A stretch of DNA of 64,000 nucleotides from Solirubrobacterales bacterium (GCA_019240115.1 JAFAYV010000056.1:1-64000); one strand, 5' to 3'; positions 24,545 through 34,397 are shown, counted from the stretch's first letter. Notes: a model not told the origin generated them from the sequence alone. Made by a program: numbers and translations.

Positions 24545-24971
24545 CCGGTCACGCTACCCGACCGGATCTCGTCGAACGCCGCCTGGTCGAGCGCGAGCAG
24601 CCAGCACGCGGCGATCCGGTGCAGCTCGTCGATCTCGTACAGGCCGACCGTCGACCACCGGCGCTCGTGGCCGCCGATCGTCGCCGTGCCGTCGGTCAGC
24701 GCCGCGATTCGCCGGCTGTCGCCGACGAGGACGTCGCCTCGGTGCATGCGAGACGTCCCGTCCGCCAGGGCGCGGCGCCGGCCGCAGTATCGAAGCACCT
24801 CGTCGATCCCTCTATAGGTCCCGGCGATGACATTGGAGCCCGGGACCACCCACACGACTCCAGGGGCCAGCAGGTCGCGCAGGGCCGTGTCTTCGCCGCC
24901 GCCGTAGAACGCGTCTGCGCTTCGTGGAGCGCGTCGAGGAGCTCGATCGCGCGCCAGCGGTCGATCGCCAT
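24541..24971 (-). pseudogene. SnoaL/NTF2-like protein with probable frameshift
   Basis: ATG 24971 opens MAIDRWRAIELLDALHEAQT. After about 21 codons the family-like sequence jumps frame: FYGGGEDTALRDLLAPGVVW (another frame) leads into VVPGSNVIAGTYRGIDEVLR and runs to the stop at 24541. A one-base deletion near 24909-24914 would explain this. The second frame alone starts only at GTG 24855 and would lack helix 1. The intact ATGA overlap with the BKACE gene suggests either a very recent mutation or a sequence error. Confidence 0.65.
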
Positions 24972-25563
24972 CGCCCCAGGATCCCGATCGGGCCGAGGTC
25001 GTGCCGTGCCGGAGCGCGGGACTCGATCAATCCCGGTGATAGTCGGGAGCGGGGGTCCTGCGACTCCGACCGGCCTCCGCCGGCCTGCGAGTCGCCCGGC
25101 CCCCGCTTTCCGGGGGCTAGGCGACATCCACACCCGATCCGCCGCCCCCGCGTCGCATCACCCCCGCCCGTCACGGCAGAGCGCCGGACAGCGGCCACAC
25201 GTCGACGTTGCGGCGCAGCACCGGCGGTCGGGCATCGTCGCGCATCGGTGACGGTGGAGGAACTCATGGGTCCGGGCGCGGGAATCGAATCCGCCGACGC
25301 GCGGCCCGCGGCGGAGACGACCGCGGCCGGCGCGCGCTACGGGCGACAGCTTGGTAGGCGCGACGTCCACTTGGGGTGCAGCGAGAACGGGATCAGGTGA
25401 CCCCGGCGCCGGACGTCGGCCCGACGCGCGCGTCAGCTCGGCTCGGCGGCGGTCGGCTGGGCGGGCAGCGCCACCGGGCAACTCTCGGCGTCGACCGCCT
25501 CGGAGATCCACGCCTCGAGGTCGGTGTGGGCTCCGGCACGGCTCGACGCCGCGCCCGCGTGAG
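24972..25563. other. Gene-free stretch
   Basis: Nothing convincing is seen. Open frames here lack recognisable domains and good starts. A minus-strand frame upstream of the acyl-CoA dehydrogenase stop (HTDLEAWISEAVDAE...) is short and unassigned. The 25283-25300 region (GCGGG-AATCGAAT-CCGCC) resembles a T-arm but no tRNA body surrounds it. Confidence 0.4.
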
Positions 25564-26682
<1,119 letters not shown>

Positions 26683-26685
26683 GAT

Positions 26686-27501
26686 TCAGGGATCGAGGAA
26701 GATGTCGAGCTGCAGCTCGTCGCCTTCGGGGTGGGCGCGATAGGCCTCGAGGTCGGCATCGGCGCCGAGCACCTCGTCGTCGATGACGCACTGCCCGGTC
26801 TGCTCGCCGCAGAGGATCGCGTGGGCGGCGTCGGCGACGATCTCCGGCGAACGGGCCTTGGCGGTCGCGGCGTCGCCGCCGAGCAGGTTGCGCACCGCCG
26901 CGGTGGCGATGATCGTCCGCGGCCACAGGCAGTTGGCGCGCACCCCGTCATCGGCGAGCTCGGCGGCGAAGCCCAGCGTCAGCAGCGTCATCCCGTACTT
27001 GGCGAGCATGTAGCCGGGGTGGGCGCCGAGCCACCGCGGCGCGAGGTTCAGCGGCGGCGACAGGGTCAGGATCTGCCCGCGGCGCGACGCGCGCAGGTGG
27101 GGGAGGCACGCCTGGGACAGCACGAACGTCCCCCGGGCGTTGACCGCTTGCATGAGGTCGAACCGCTTGACCGCCAGCTCGGCGGTCGCCGAGAGGTTGA
27201 GCACGCTCGCGTTGTTGACGCAGGCGTCGATGCCGCCGAAGCGCTCGGCCGCCCGGTCGACCGCCGCCCGCACGGCGTCGGCGTCGCGCACGTCGCCGAC
27301 GATGGGCAGCGCCTGCCCGCCCGCAGCCTCGATCTCGGCGGCCGCGGTGTGCACCGTGCCCGGCAACCGCGGATCGGGCTCGTCGGTCTTGGCCAGGAAG
27401 GCGATGTTGGCCCCGTCGCGGGCGGCACGGACCGCGATCGCCAACCCGATGCCCCGGCTGGCGCCCGAGATGAACAGGGACCGTCCGCGCAGATCGGTCA
27501 C
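26686..27501 (-). CDS. SDR-family oxidoreductase (HSDL2-like)
   Basis: GTG 27501 gives 271 residues with SGASRGIG, a distinctive insert after beta-2 (FLAKTDEPDPRLPGTVHTAA), CVNNAS, and YMLAKYGMTLLTLGFAAELA. This long form resembles hydroxysteroid dehydrogenase-like 2 proteins implicated in fatty or branched acyl metabolism. The usual catalytic Ser lies in TLSPPLN. Sitting between an acyl-CoA ligase and an acyl-CoA dehydrogenase, it fits 3-hydroxyacyl or alcohol oxidation in the same route. Confidence 0.9.
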   Translation of the reverse strand: MTDLRGRSLFISGASRGIGLAIAVRAARDGANIAFLAKTDEPDPRLPGTVHTAAAEIEAAGGQALPIVGDVRDADAVRAAVDRAAERFGGIDACVNNASVLNLSATAELAVKRFDLMQAVNARGTFVLSQACLPHLRASRRGQILTLSPPLNLAPRWLGAHPGYMLAKYGMTLLTLGFAAELADDGVRANCLWPRTIIATAAVRNLLGGDAATAKARSPEIVADAAHAILCGEQTGQCVIDDEVLGADADLEAYRAHPEGDELQLDIFLDP

Positions 27502-27529
27502 GCCAGGCCCTCTCGGAGGCGGTTGGCCA

Positions 27530-29185
27530 CTATCGCTGGCGCAGCTCGCGGCGCAGGATCTTGCCGGTGGCGGTCTTGGGCAGGTCGTCGAGCAGCTCGA
27601 CCTGGCGCGGGTACTTGTAGGCGGCCATCCGCGCCTTGCAGAACTCGATCAGCTCGCGCGCGTCGGCTGACTTGCCGCCCTGGAGGCTGACGAACGCCTT
27701 GACCGTCTCGCCGCGATAGGCGTCGGGGACCCCGACGACCGCGGCCTCGCGGACCGCGGCGTGCTCGTAGAGGACGTCCTCGACCTCGCGCGGCCAGATC
27801 TTGTAGCCGGCGGCGTTGATCTGGTCCTTCTTGCGGTCGACGACGTAGAACCAACCGTCGCCGTCCATGAAGCCGACGTCGCCGGTGCGCAGCTCGCCGC
27901 CGGGCATCGCGTTCGCGGTCTCCTCGGGGTTGTTCCAGTAGCCGGCGACGATCTGCGGGCCCCGGACCGCGATCTCGCCGACCTCGCCGACGGGCAGCTC
28001 GTGGCCATCGTCGTCGAGTACGCGGGCGATCGTGCTCTGCACCGGAACCCCCACGGCGAGCGTGCCCGTCTTCGCATCGACCGGCGCGCGGCGCGTGCGC
28101 GGGACGACGTGCGCGGGCGAGGTCGTCTCGGTCAGGCCGTAGGCGCCGTGGATGTAGGCGCCGAAGCCCTCCTCGAAGCGCCGGGTGACCGAGACCGGGA
28201 TCGGCGCGCCGCCGCTCCAGACCTTGCGCAGCGAGGACAGGTCGCGGGTGGCGGCGTCGGGATGCTCCATCAGCGCGATGAACGCCGTGATCGCCCCGAT
28301 CGTCGTTGTCGCGCGGTGGCGCTCGATCAGCCGCAGCGTCTCGGCGGCATCGAAGCGATAGCCGAGGACGAGCGGCACCGGAGTCAGCAGCGCGATCCCG
28401 ATGTGCCCGATGAGGCCGGTGATGTGAAACAGCGGCGCGATCCCGAACGCGACGTCGCGGTCGGGCTCGAGGTCCATCCAGTCGCGATAGATCGCGCTCG
28501 TGAAGGCGACGTTGGCGTGCGTGTTCATCGCGCCCTTCGGCGGTCCGGTCGTGCCCGAGGTGTAGGTCAAGAACGCGACGTCGTCGCCGTGCAGCGCCGG
28601 CGGATCCAAGCGCTGGCCGTCGTGCCGGGAGACGAGCTCCACGAGGTCGTGGGTGTCGGGATGGCGCTCGCGCCTGACCTGGGCAAGCAGGTCGGGCACC
28701 GCGCCGTCGAGGAAGTCGAGCTCGGAGGTCGTGACCACGGCCCGCACGTCGGTCTCGGGCACGACCGACGCCGCGACCTCGCCGTACAGGGACTCGTGCG
28801 TCACGAGCGCGCTCGCCCGCGAGTCGGCGAACACGATCCCGATCTCGCGCTCGCGCCACATCGGGTTGATCGAGACCATGATCGCGCCCGCCTTCCAGGC
28901 GGCGAGCATCGTCAACAGGAACTGGGGAACGTTCTGCAGATACGCCGCGACCCGGTCGCCCGGCGCCACGCCGAGATCGCGCAGCGCCACAGCGAGTGCG
29001 TCGGCGATCCGATCGACCTCGCCAAGGGTCAGCGTCGACTCGAAGTAGTGGATGAGCGGGCGTTCGGCGCCGCGCGCGAGCGCCGCCTCGAACATCGCCA
29101 GGCCCGTCGGGTGCTCGACCTCGGCCTCGGCGGGGATCCCGTCGTCGTAGGCCGTCAGCCACGGGCGATCCGAGTAGGCGACCAC
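27530..29185 (-). CDS. Long-chain acyl-CoA synthetase (AMP-dependent ligase)
   Basis: The 551-residue ANL enzyme has the P-loop motif TYTSGTTGPPKGAMNTH, the A5 motif YGLTETTSP, the A7/A8 hinge LRTGDVGFMDGDGWFYVVDR with KKDQINAAGYKIWPREVEDV, and the C-terminal PKTATGKILRRELRQR with the catalytic Lys. It activates a carboxylic acid to acyl-AMP and then acyl-CoA. As second gene of the operon it supplies the substrate for the downstream SDR and ACAD. GTG is the start. Confidence 0.94.
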   Translation of the reverse strand: MVAYSDRPWLTAYDDGIPAEAEVEHPTGLAMFEAALARGAERPLIHYFESTLTLGEVDRIADALAVALRDLGVAPGDRVAAYLQNVPQFLLTMLAAWKAGAIMVSINPMWREREIGIVFADSRASALVTHESLYGEVAASVVPETDVRAVVTTSELDFLDGAVPDLLAQVRRERHPDTHDLVELVSRHDGQRLDPPALHGDDVAFLTYTSGTTGPPKGAMNTHANVAFTSAIYRDWMDLEPDRDVAFGIAPLFHITGLIGHIGIALLTPVPLVLGYRFDAAETLRLIERHRATTTIGAITAFIALMEHPDAATRDLSSLRKVWSGGAPIPVSVTRRFEEGFGAYIHGAYGLTETTSPAHVVPRTRRAPVDAKTGTLAVGVPVQSTIARVLDDDGHELPVGEVGEIAVRGPQIVAGYWNNPEETANAMPGGELRTGDVGFMDGDGWFYVVDRKKDQINAAGYKIWPREVEDVLYEHAAVREAAVVGVPDAYRGETVKAFVSLQGGKSADARELIEFCKARMAAYKYPRQVELLDDLPKTATGKILRRELRQR

Positions 29186-29198
29186 GAACTGCGGTCTA

Positions 29199-30317
29199 TC
29201 AGATGTCGTACGCCTCGAGGATCCGACGCGCCGTTCGCGGCCACGAGAAGCGCCGAGCCGACTCGGTCGCGGCGGCGGCCATCGCCCGGCGCCGGGGCGA
29301 GGTCAGCACGTCGAGCAAGCGCGGGGCGAACGCCTCCGCGCGACCCGGCACGAGGTAGCCGCTCTCGCCCTCGGCGACGAAGCTCGGCAGACCGCCGACC
29401 GCGGTGCCGACGATCGGCAGCCCGCATGCGATGGCCTCGAGCGCGGCGAGGCAGAACGACTCCGACCGCGAGCACACGACGGCGGCGTCGGCGGCCCCGA
29501 GCAGCACGGGCAGCGCCCGATGCGCGCAGCGCCCGACGAAGCGGACCTCGATGCCGTCGGGCAGGCGGTGCGCCTCGTCGCGCAGCGTCGCGAGCGTCCG
29601 CCGCCCCCGAGGACCGCTCGGGCCGCCGGCGACGACGAGCGCGCACCGCCGCGGCAGCTCGCCGCCGAGCTGAGCCAGCGCCCGGATGCCGGTGGCGATC
29701 CCCTTCAGCGGCTGGATCCGCCCGACGTGGACGACGACGCGGTGGTCGCGCAACCCGAGCGCGGCCCGCGCCGGGAAGGCGTCGCGCGGCGTGAAGCGGC
29801 GCGTATCGACGCCCGGCGGGATCACGTGCACGCGGCCGGGCTCGGCCTGCAGGCGCGACACCGTCTGGGCGCGCTCGTCCTCGGTGGAGACGATGACCGC
29901 GTCGACGTCGCGGACGATCTCGCGCTCGGTGCGCAGCCGGCGATCGGGCTCGGCGACGTCCTCCGGCGCCAGCGACGCATTCTTGGCGTGGCCCGAGGTG
30001 TGGAAGGTGTGCACGTGGCGCGCCCCCGAGCGCTCGGCGAGGACGTGCCCCGGCGCGGCCGACTGCCAGTAGTGGGAGTGCACGACGTCGTAGCGCGGCA
30101 GCGCCACTTCGAGCCCGCCGTCGCGCGGGAGCGTCAGCACTCGGACCCGCTCGTGCAACGCGGTGACGAGCGGGACCACGACGTCGGGTCGGGCGGTGAG
30201 GATGTCGACTCGCGCGCCCGCGTCCCCGAGCGCGCGTGCGATCTCCCGCACGTAGACGTTCATCCCGCCGGCGTCGCCCGAGCCCGGCGCCGCCAGCGGC
30301 GACGTGTGCCAGGACAC
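29199..30317 (-). CDS. GT4-family glycosyltransferase (MshA-like)
   Basis: The 372-residue readable product begins SWHTSPLAAPGSGDAGGMNV, the donor/acceptor loop seen in MshA and sucrose-phosphate-synthase relatives. It has VHVGRIQPLKGIATGIRALA and the ESFCLAALEAIACGLPIVGT E-x7-E motif of GT4 retaining enzymes. GTG 30317 falls inside the first beta-strand (TIALVSWHT); the frame is open upstream with no ATG/GTG, so the true N terminus is unclear. It lies 13 bp upstream of the acyl-CoA ligase gene, and may lead the operon. Confidence 0.88.
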   Translation of the reverse strand: MSWHTSPLAAPGSGDAGGMNVYVREIARALGDAGARVDILTARPDVVVPLVTALHERVRVLTLPRDGGLEVALPRYDVVHSHYWQSAAPGHVLAERSGARHVHTFHTSGHAKNASLAPEDVAEPDRRLRTEREIVRDVDAVIVSTEDERAQTVSRLQAEPGRVHVIPPGVDTRRFTPRDAFPARAALGLRDHRVVVHVGRIQPLKGIATGIRALAQLGGELPRRCALVVAGGPSGPRGRRTLATLRDEAHRLPDGIEVRFVGRCAHRALPVLLGAADAAVVCSRSESFCLAALEAIACGLPIVGTAVGGLPSFVAEGESGYLVPGRAEAFAPRLLDVLTSPRRRAMAAAATESARRFSWPRTARRILEAYDI

Positions 30318-30419
30318 GAGGGCGATCGTCGGGGCGCGGCCGGGAATGGCGGCGAGCTTAGCCCGGGAACTGTGGGACGCATCGGTGCGCCGAGGGAGGC
30401 GACGCGACCGCGACCGCGC

Positions 30420-30615
30420 GCAGCTCGGACGTAACCCTGCGGCCGCGGGCGCTCGCCGCGGCCGTCGAGCCGGTCGTCGGCTCGGTGTACTTCTTGCCCG
30501 AGGCCCGCGACGCCGAATCGCCGGCTCGGCTTCGAGCCGTCCCCGGGCGCGGGCGATCTGCCATCAGCTCGGGGTGCCGCCGCTCGGCCACACCAGGGCG
30601 CGACGCCTGTCCGGC
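30420..30615 (+). pseudogene. Short remnant resembling the SCO6745 protein family
   Basis: VTLRPRALAAAVEPVVGSVY followed by FLPEARDA, then in another frame RRLGFEPSPGAGDLPSARGA, resembles the first 45-50 residues of actinobacterial SCO6745-like proteins (ALEPL...YF.PE....F..LG). There is a frameshift near 30510 and nothing recognisable after 30615. The similarity is from memory of the family pattern and is tentative. Confidence 0.4.
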
Positions 30616-31248
30616 GTCAGGTCTGCGGCTCGCCGTGGGTGATCTGGCTGGTGGACGACGACTCGCGGGCGCTGACGGGCTGGGCGATCTCGCTGTAGCC
30701 CCGGCCGAGGCGGGTGCCGGCGATATCGGCGGCCTGTCGCGCTCGAATATGCAGATGCCGTTGTGGCTCCTCCGATGCTGGGGACGCCGACGGCGATCGC
30801 GTGGCGGCGCACGAGCCGGTAGACGGCCTCTGCGGACTGTCGCCGCGGTGAGCCCGGCACCGCCCTGACGCTGAAGGCTGGTTCGCCGAGAACGATCGAC
30901 CAGTTCTCACGCGAGGGGTTGACAGTGACGCATGGTGGCCTATTACAGCGCTCGGAGAGTTTGACATAGAAGCAGCGGCTCATCTGATGGGTGGAGGCCC
31001 GAGGCCCGTAGCGCGAGGTTTGCCTGACAGTTCGGCACCTACCGCCTTGGATCAAGGCTCAGTTGGCGGTCCCGCGCCTCCACCTCCCTCGCGGTCTCTC
31101 CAGCCCCGCGGGTGGACGACCGGCAAGGAGGTGAAGCGTTCGTATGTCTGTTCGTCGTCGTTGGCGGATCGGCTGGGTGCGGCGGGGATTGATCTCGCCG
31201 GCGCATCGCGCGGTCGTGTTGCCCCAGGTCCGGCCGGGCGCCTGAACG
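30616..31248. other. Long gene-free region upstream of the sigma factor, containing a promoter
   Basis: No gene is supported. A minus-strand frame (30617-30967) includes RQAADIAGTRLGRGYSEIAQ but is unrecognised. A promoter-like element lies at 30919-30946, and a second TTGACA occurs at about 30960 without a matching -10. The remaining ~300 bp up to the sigma factor could be a long leader. Confidence 0.4.
30919..30946 (+). promoter_or_regulatory. Promoter-like element, TTGACA-16-TATTAC
   Basis: TTGACA (30919-30924), a 16-bp spacer ending in CC, and TATTAC (30941-30946). The same hexamers and spacing recur before hsp20 (33139-33166), and a close variant before the small membrane protein gene (32335-32362). 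It is about 300 bp upstream of the sigma factor frame. Confidence 0.6.
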
Positions 31249-32316
31249 ATGCTCGTGCGAACATCGTGCTCGGCCGGCGGCGCGCCGGCCGAGGCACTGG
31301 ATCGTGAGCGGGTGGCGGTCATGTTGGGCGGGGTCGCGAACGGCGCCGCGCTGCACATGCTGCACGACCTAGACGAGATGGCCGCACAACCCGACCAGAT
31401 CACCCACGAGGAGAGCGAGCTGCTGCAGGCCCAGTCGCTTGAGGCCCGTGAGCTTGACCAGGATCTGGCGGTCGGGCTGGCTGAGCGCCGGCCCGGGGGC
31501 GAGACGAGCTCGGCCGGCTACCTGCGCGAGCTGGGTGACCGCCCGCGGCTTCCGGCGGCGGTTGAGCGGCGGCTGATCGAGGCCGCGCAGGCCGGGGACC
31601 GCCGTGCGCGAGAGGAGCTGGTCGAGGCGTTCCTGCCGCTGATCGCCGGGATCGCGCGCGTGTACCGCGGGTCGCAGACGATCACGCGCCTGGAGCTGAT
31701 GCAGGAGGGCGTCGTCGGGCTGCTGCGTGCCCTGGAGCGCTATGACCCGAGCGTGGGGGTGCCGTTCTGGGGGTATGCGGCGTGGTGGGTGCGCCAGGCG
31801 ATGCAGCAGCTGATCGCCGAGCTGACCCGGCCCATGGTGCTCTCAGACCGGGCGCTGCGACAGCTCTCGCAGCTCAAGCGCGTCCACGGCGACTATCTCG
31901 CCGAGCACGGCCGCGAGCCCACCGGGGACGAGCTGGCCGCCGGCACCGGCGTCACCCACGCCCAGGTCGGGGAGATGCTCGCGCTCGAGCGCGTCCCCAA
32001 ATCGATGGAAGAACCCGTCCAGGGCGCCGAGGGCGAGCTCGGCGCATTCGGTGAGCTGCTTGCCGACCCGTTGGCGGCCGACGCCTACGCGCAGTTGCTG
32101 GATCATTCCGAGATCGAGCAGATCCGGGCGCTGCTGGGAAGTCTCAACGGTCGCGAGCGGATGATCCTGCGCGCCCGCTACGGCCTCGGCGGCCCCGAGC
32201 AATCATTGCGTGACCTCGGCGAGCAGATCGGGCTCAGCGGCGAGCGGGTGCGACAGATCGAGCAGCGCGCGCTCGGCAAGCTTCGCGCCGCTGCCAGCCG
32301 CGACAGGCACGATTAA
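31249..32316 (+). CDS. RpoD/SigA-like (group 2/3) sigma factor
   Basis: The frame has up to 355 residues; Met codons at 31321, 31360 or 31378 may be the true start, since the first ~40 residues look non-conserved. It has region 1.2-like QAGDRRAREELVEAFLPLIA, region 2 (LELMQEGVVGLLRALERYDP, then VPFWGYAAWWVRQAMQQLIA), region 3 (LAEHGREPTGDELAAGTGVT) and region 4 (LRDLGEQIGLSGERVRQIEQ). It lacks the long region 1.1 of the housekeeping factor, so it is an alternative sigma. The chaperone genes downstream share one promoter type, suggesting they are its regulon. Confidence 0.9.
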   Translation: MLVRTSCSAGGAPAEALDRERVAVMLGGVANGAALHMLHDLDEMAAQPDQITHEESELLQAQSLEARELDQDLAVGLAERRPGGETSSAGYLRELGDRPRLPAAVERRLIEAAQAGDRRAREELVEAFLPLIAGIARVYRGSQTITRLELMQEGVVGLLRALERYDPSVGVPFWGYAAWWVRQAMQQLIAELTRPMVLSDRALRQLSQLKRVHGDYLAEHGREPTGDELAAGTGVTHAQVGEMLALERVPKSMEEPVQGAEGELGAFGELLADPLAADAYAQLLDHSEIEQIRALLGSLNGRERMILRARYGLGGPEQSLRDLGEQIGLSGERVRQIEQRALGKLRAAASRDRHD

Positions 32317-32334
32317 CTGCCGGCCCGTCCCGGG

Positions 32335-32362
32335 TTGACGGGCGGCCGCTGCGGCCTATTGA
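32335..32362 (+). promoter_or_regulatory. Promoter-like element, TTGACG-16-TATTGA
   Basis: TTGACG (32335-32340), 16-bp spacer, TATTGA (32357-32362), 40 bp before the small membrane protein start. Its flanks GGTTGAC...CCTATT are the same as those of the 30919-30946 element. Confidence 0.6.
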
Positions 32363-32401
32363 GCCGACCAGAGAACAAATGCCGGGCTGGAGGTGAACGG
32401 C

Positions 32402-32656
32402 ATGCACGCACTCCCTCGTCCTCATCTTCCCCGCGCCGCGACCGTCACGGTCCTCGGCGCCGTGCTGGCGACCTTCCTTACCCTCGCCCTCGCGAGCGGG
32501 CTGAACGATCTCGCCTTGGCCCCCGGGCAGAGCGGGGCCGCTGGCACGCCACCCACGCTTCAGGCAAGGAGCGCGCAGCCAGGATGGGCGCTGAGCCCGT
32601 TTGCGCCACTGCTACATGCGCCCGTGAGGATGCCGTGGGCGCCGGCCCGACCATAG
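32402..32656 (+). CDS. Small membrane or secreted protein of unknown function
   Basis: ATG 32402 with GGAGGTGA 6 bases upstream gives 84 residues. After MHALPRPHLPRA a hydrophobic segment (ATVTVLGAVLATFLTLALAS) forms one transmembrane helix or an uncleaved signal, followed by a Pro/Ala-rich polar tail that ends WALSPFAPLLHAPVRMPWAP. I do not recognise the family. Its placement between a sigma factor and chaperone genes, with its own stress-type promoter, suggests an envelope-stress role, which is inference only. Confidence 0.6.
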   Translation: MHALPRPHLPRAATVTVLGAVLATFLTLALASGLNDLALAPGQSGAAGTPPTLQARSAQPGWALSPFAPLLHAPVRMPWAPARP

Positions 32657-32689
32657 CGTTGGTCGGGACCGCGCTCGCGGCGGTCGGTG

Positions 32690-33142
32690 ATGGGCGACGA
32701 TCACTACGCGATGCTCGAAATCCCAAGCAGCGCGTCCGCGCGCGAGATCCGCCGGGCATACCGGCGCCTCGCGCGCCGGCATCACCCCGATCTGAACTCC
32801 CGCCCCGATGGGGCCAAGCGCTTCGCCGAGCTCGCCCGCGCCTACGCGATCCTCAACGACCCCAGCCGGCGAGCCCGCTATGACCAGACCCTCCAGCAAC
32901 CGGCACCGGGCCGCCCGCCCACCAGGGCGCGCTCCTCGGGCGTGCAGCGATCCGCCCAGCGCGGGATTCTGGAACTCTCACCCAGCGAGGGCCGGCACCT
33001 CGCACGCCGCCCGCTCACGCTGACAGACGGCGACGGACGAACGATCGTGCTCCCCGCAGGGCTCGAGCACATGGACGAGATCACCCTGCTCTACAACGGC
33101 CGCGCCGTCACTCTCAGAGTCCGCGTCCAAGGGAAGACTTGA
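32690..33142 (+). CDS. J-domain (DnaJ-like) protein, short form
   Basis: The 150-residue protein has an N-terminal J-domain: DDHYAMLEIPSSASAREIRR, then RRLARRHHPDLNSRPDGAKR with the essential HPD tripeptide, and FAELARAYAILNDPSRRARY. The C-terminal ~70 residues (ILELSPSEGRHLARRPLTLT ... DEITLLYNGRAVTLRVRVQG) form a small beta domain rather than the Gly/Phe and zinc-finger regions of DnaJ. It would stimulate DnaK ATPase for specific clients. It lies directly upstream of hsp20. Confidence 0.9.
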   Translation: MGDDHYAMLEIPSSASAREIRRAYRRLARRHHPDLNSRPDGAKRFAELARAYAILNDPSRRARYDQTLQQPAPGRPPTRARSSGVQRSAQRGILELSPSEGRHLARRPLTLTDGDGRTIVLPAGLEHMDEITLLYNGRAVTLRVRVQGKT

Positions 33143-33166
33143 CAGCCGCCGACTGAGATCTATTAC
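33139..33166 (+). promoter_or_regulatory. Promoter-like element before hsp20, TTGACA-16-TATTAC
   Basis: TTGACA (33139-33144) overlaps the J-domain stop codon. A 16-bp spacer and TATTAC (33161-33166) follow, 40 bp before the hsp20 start. Both hexamers equal those at 30919-30946. Confidence 0.65.
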
Positions 33167-33206
33167 CCATGGTGAACAACATTCGTTCTCGTCAAGGGAG
33201 GTTCGC

Positions 33207-33743
33207 ATGGCACTGATTCGCTGGGAGCCGGCCGCTGAGCTCAACACGATCCAGAACGAGATGAACCGGCTCTTCAACACGTTCTTCGATCAGCCCGCCC
33301 CGGCTGGCCACGGCGGCGCGCCCAGCCGGCGCTGGGTCCCGGCGATGGACCTCGTCGAGACCGGCGACCACTACGTTCTCCGCGCCGACCTGCCCGGCCT
33401 CTCCGACGAGGAGGTCAACATCCAGCTCGAAAACAACGTGCTCACCATCTCCGGGGAGCGCAAGGCCCAGCACGATCAGCACGAGGAGGGCTACTACCGG
33501 ATCGAGCGCGCGTTCGGCAGCTTCGCCCGCTCGCTCACCCTCCCCGACGGCGTCGACCCCGACAACGTGCAGGCCCACTTCGACCGCGGGGTGCTCGAGA
33601 TCAGGATCCCCAAGCCCGAGCAGAAGAAGCCCCGCCACGTCCAGATCACCCTCGGCACCGACAAAGACACCAAGACGATCGAGAGCACCCAGACCGGCGA
33701 CCCCAACGCCAACAGCCGCGACCCGGTGCCAGCCTCCGCCTGA
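33207..33743 (+). CDS. Hsp20/alpha-crystallin small heat-shock protein
   Basis: The 178-residue protein starts MALIRWEPAAELNTIQNEMN after a GGGAGG site. The alpha-crystallin domain (about residues 45-145) has VPAMDLVETGDHYVLRADLP, then NNVLTISGERKAQHDQHEEG and the terminal-strand motif HFDRGVLEIRIPKPE. The C-terminal tail is long, charged and disordered (GTDKDTKTIESTQTGDPNAN). Small Hsps form oligomers that hold unfolded proteins for DnaK. It shares promoter hexamers with the nearby sigma factor region. Confidence 0.95.
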   Translation: MALIRWEPAAELNTIQNEMNRLFNTFFDQPAPAGHGGAPSRRWVPAMDLVETGDHYVLRADLPGLSDEEVNIQLENNVLTISGERKAQHDQHEEGYYRIERAFGSFARSLTLPDGVDPDNVQAHFDRGVLEIRIPKPEQKKPRHVQITLGTDKDTKTIESTQTGDPNANSRDPVPASA

Positions 33744-33793
33744 TCCCCAGCCCCGCCTGATCCCGAACTGCCATCCGGGATCCTCCCCCCGAA

Positions 33794-33836
33794 GGTCGCG
33801 GACCGCGCGCAGACCCGCCGCGGCCCGCGACCGTTT
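33794..33836 (+). terminator. Hairpin terminator after hsp20
   Basis: GGTCGCGG (33794-33801) and CCGCGACC (33825-33832) form an 8-bp stem with a GC-rich loop that can extend pairing, followed by GTTTCTCG. It lies 50 bp past the hsp20 stop. Confidence 0.6.
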
Positions 33837-34129
33837 CTCGCACGCGACTGTGGCTCACGCCGATCAAGTCGTCACCGGGTCGGGCAGGCGTGCTCGGCTG
33901 AGCCTGTCGCCGGGGTGCCGGCCAGCCGGGCTCCCGCGCGCGTAAAGGATCCGCTGTCCGGTGGTGATGGTGTAGCGGCCCGGCTCGGTGCGCTGGCCGA
34001 CCTGCGGGGTGCGGCGCTGTTCATGCGGCGAGTGCCGCAGGCGTCGGATGGGCCGAAACCCGAGCACAGCGAGGGCGCGTCAGCGAGCCCCGAAGGGCTT
34101 GTCCCAGCGCCGTGGCAACGGGCCGCTCT

Positions 34130-34235
34130 TCGCACCTCGTCGTACTGCGGGGCGCCGACCCGGCTGATCGTGCCGCCGTCGCGGACCACCTTGAGCGCCG
34201 GGCGCAGCCCGACACGCTCCAGCACCCGACTCGGC
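34130..34235 (-). pseudogene. Fragment resembling a zinc alcohol dehydrogenase
   Basis: The minus strand reads LERVGLRPALKVVRDGGTIS followed by RVGAPQYDEV. This resembles the cofactor-domain strand of zinc alcohol dehydrogenases (A...VRDGGTISRVGVPQY). No more of the gene is present, and downstream the frame loses similarity. The rest of 33837-34397 holds nothing I recognise. Confidence 0.4.
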
Positions 34236-34397
34236 GGGCAACACCGACGGCCTGCTCGCCACCCCGCAGCCCTGATCGCCCGCGGGTTTTCAGAGCATCC
34301 ACCGCAGGGGCCGGGACGCCACCGGGCGTCCTGGCCCCGGCCCTGGACCCCAGCCTCGGCGCTGGCGATCGGGACCCGGATAATCAGCGAGGCCGTG

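Noticed and set aside
25262-25310. tRNA gene
   Set aside because: Only a T-arm-like GCGGG-AATCGAAT-CCGCC was found; no acceptor stem, D-arm or anticodon arm could be built around it. Nothing else in the window looked like a tRNA.
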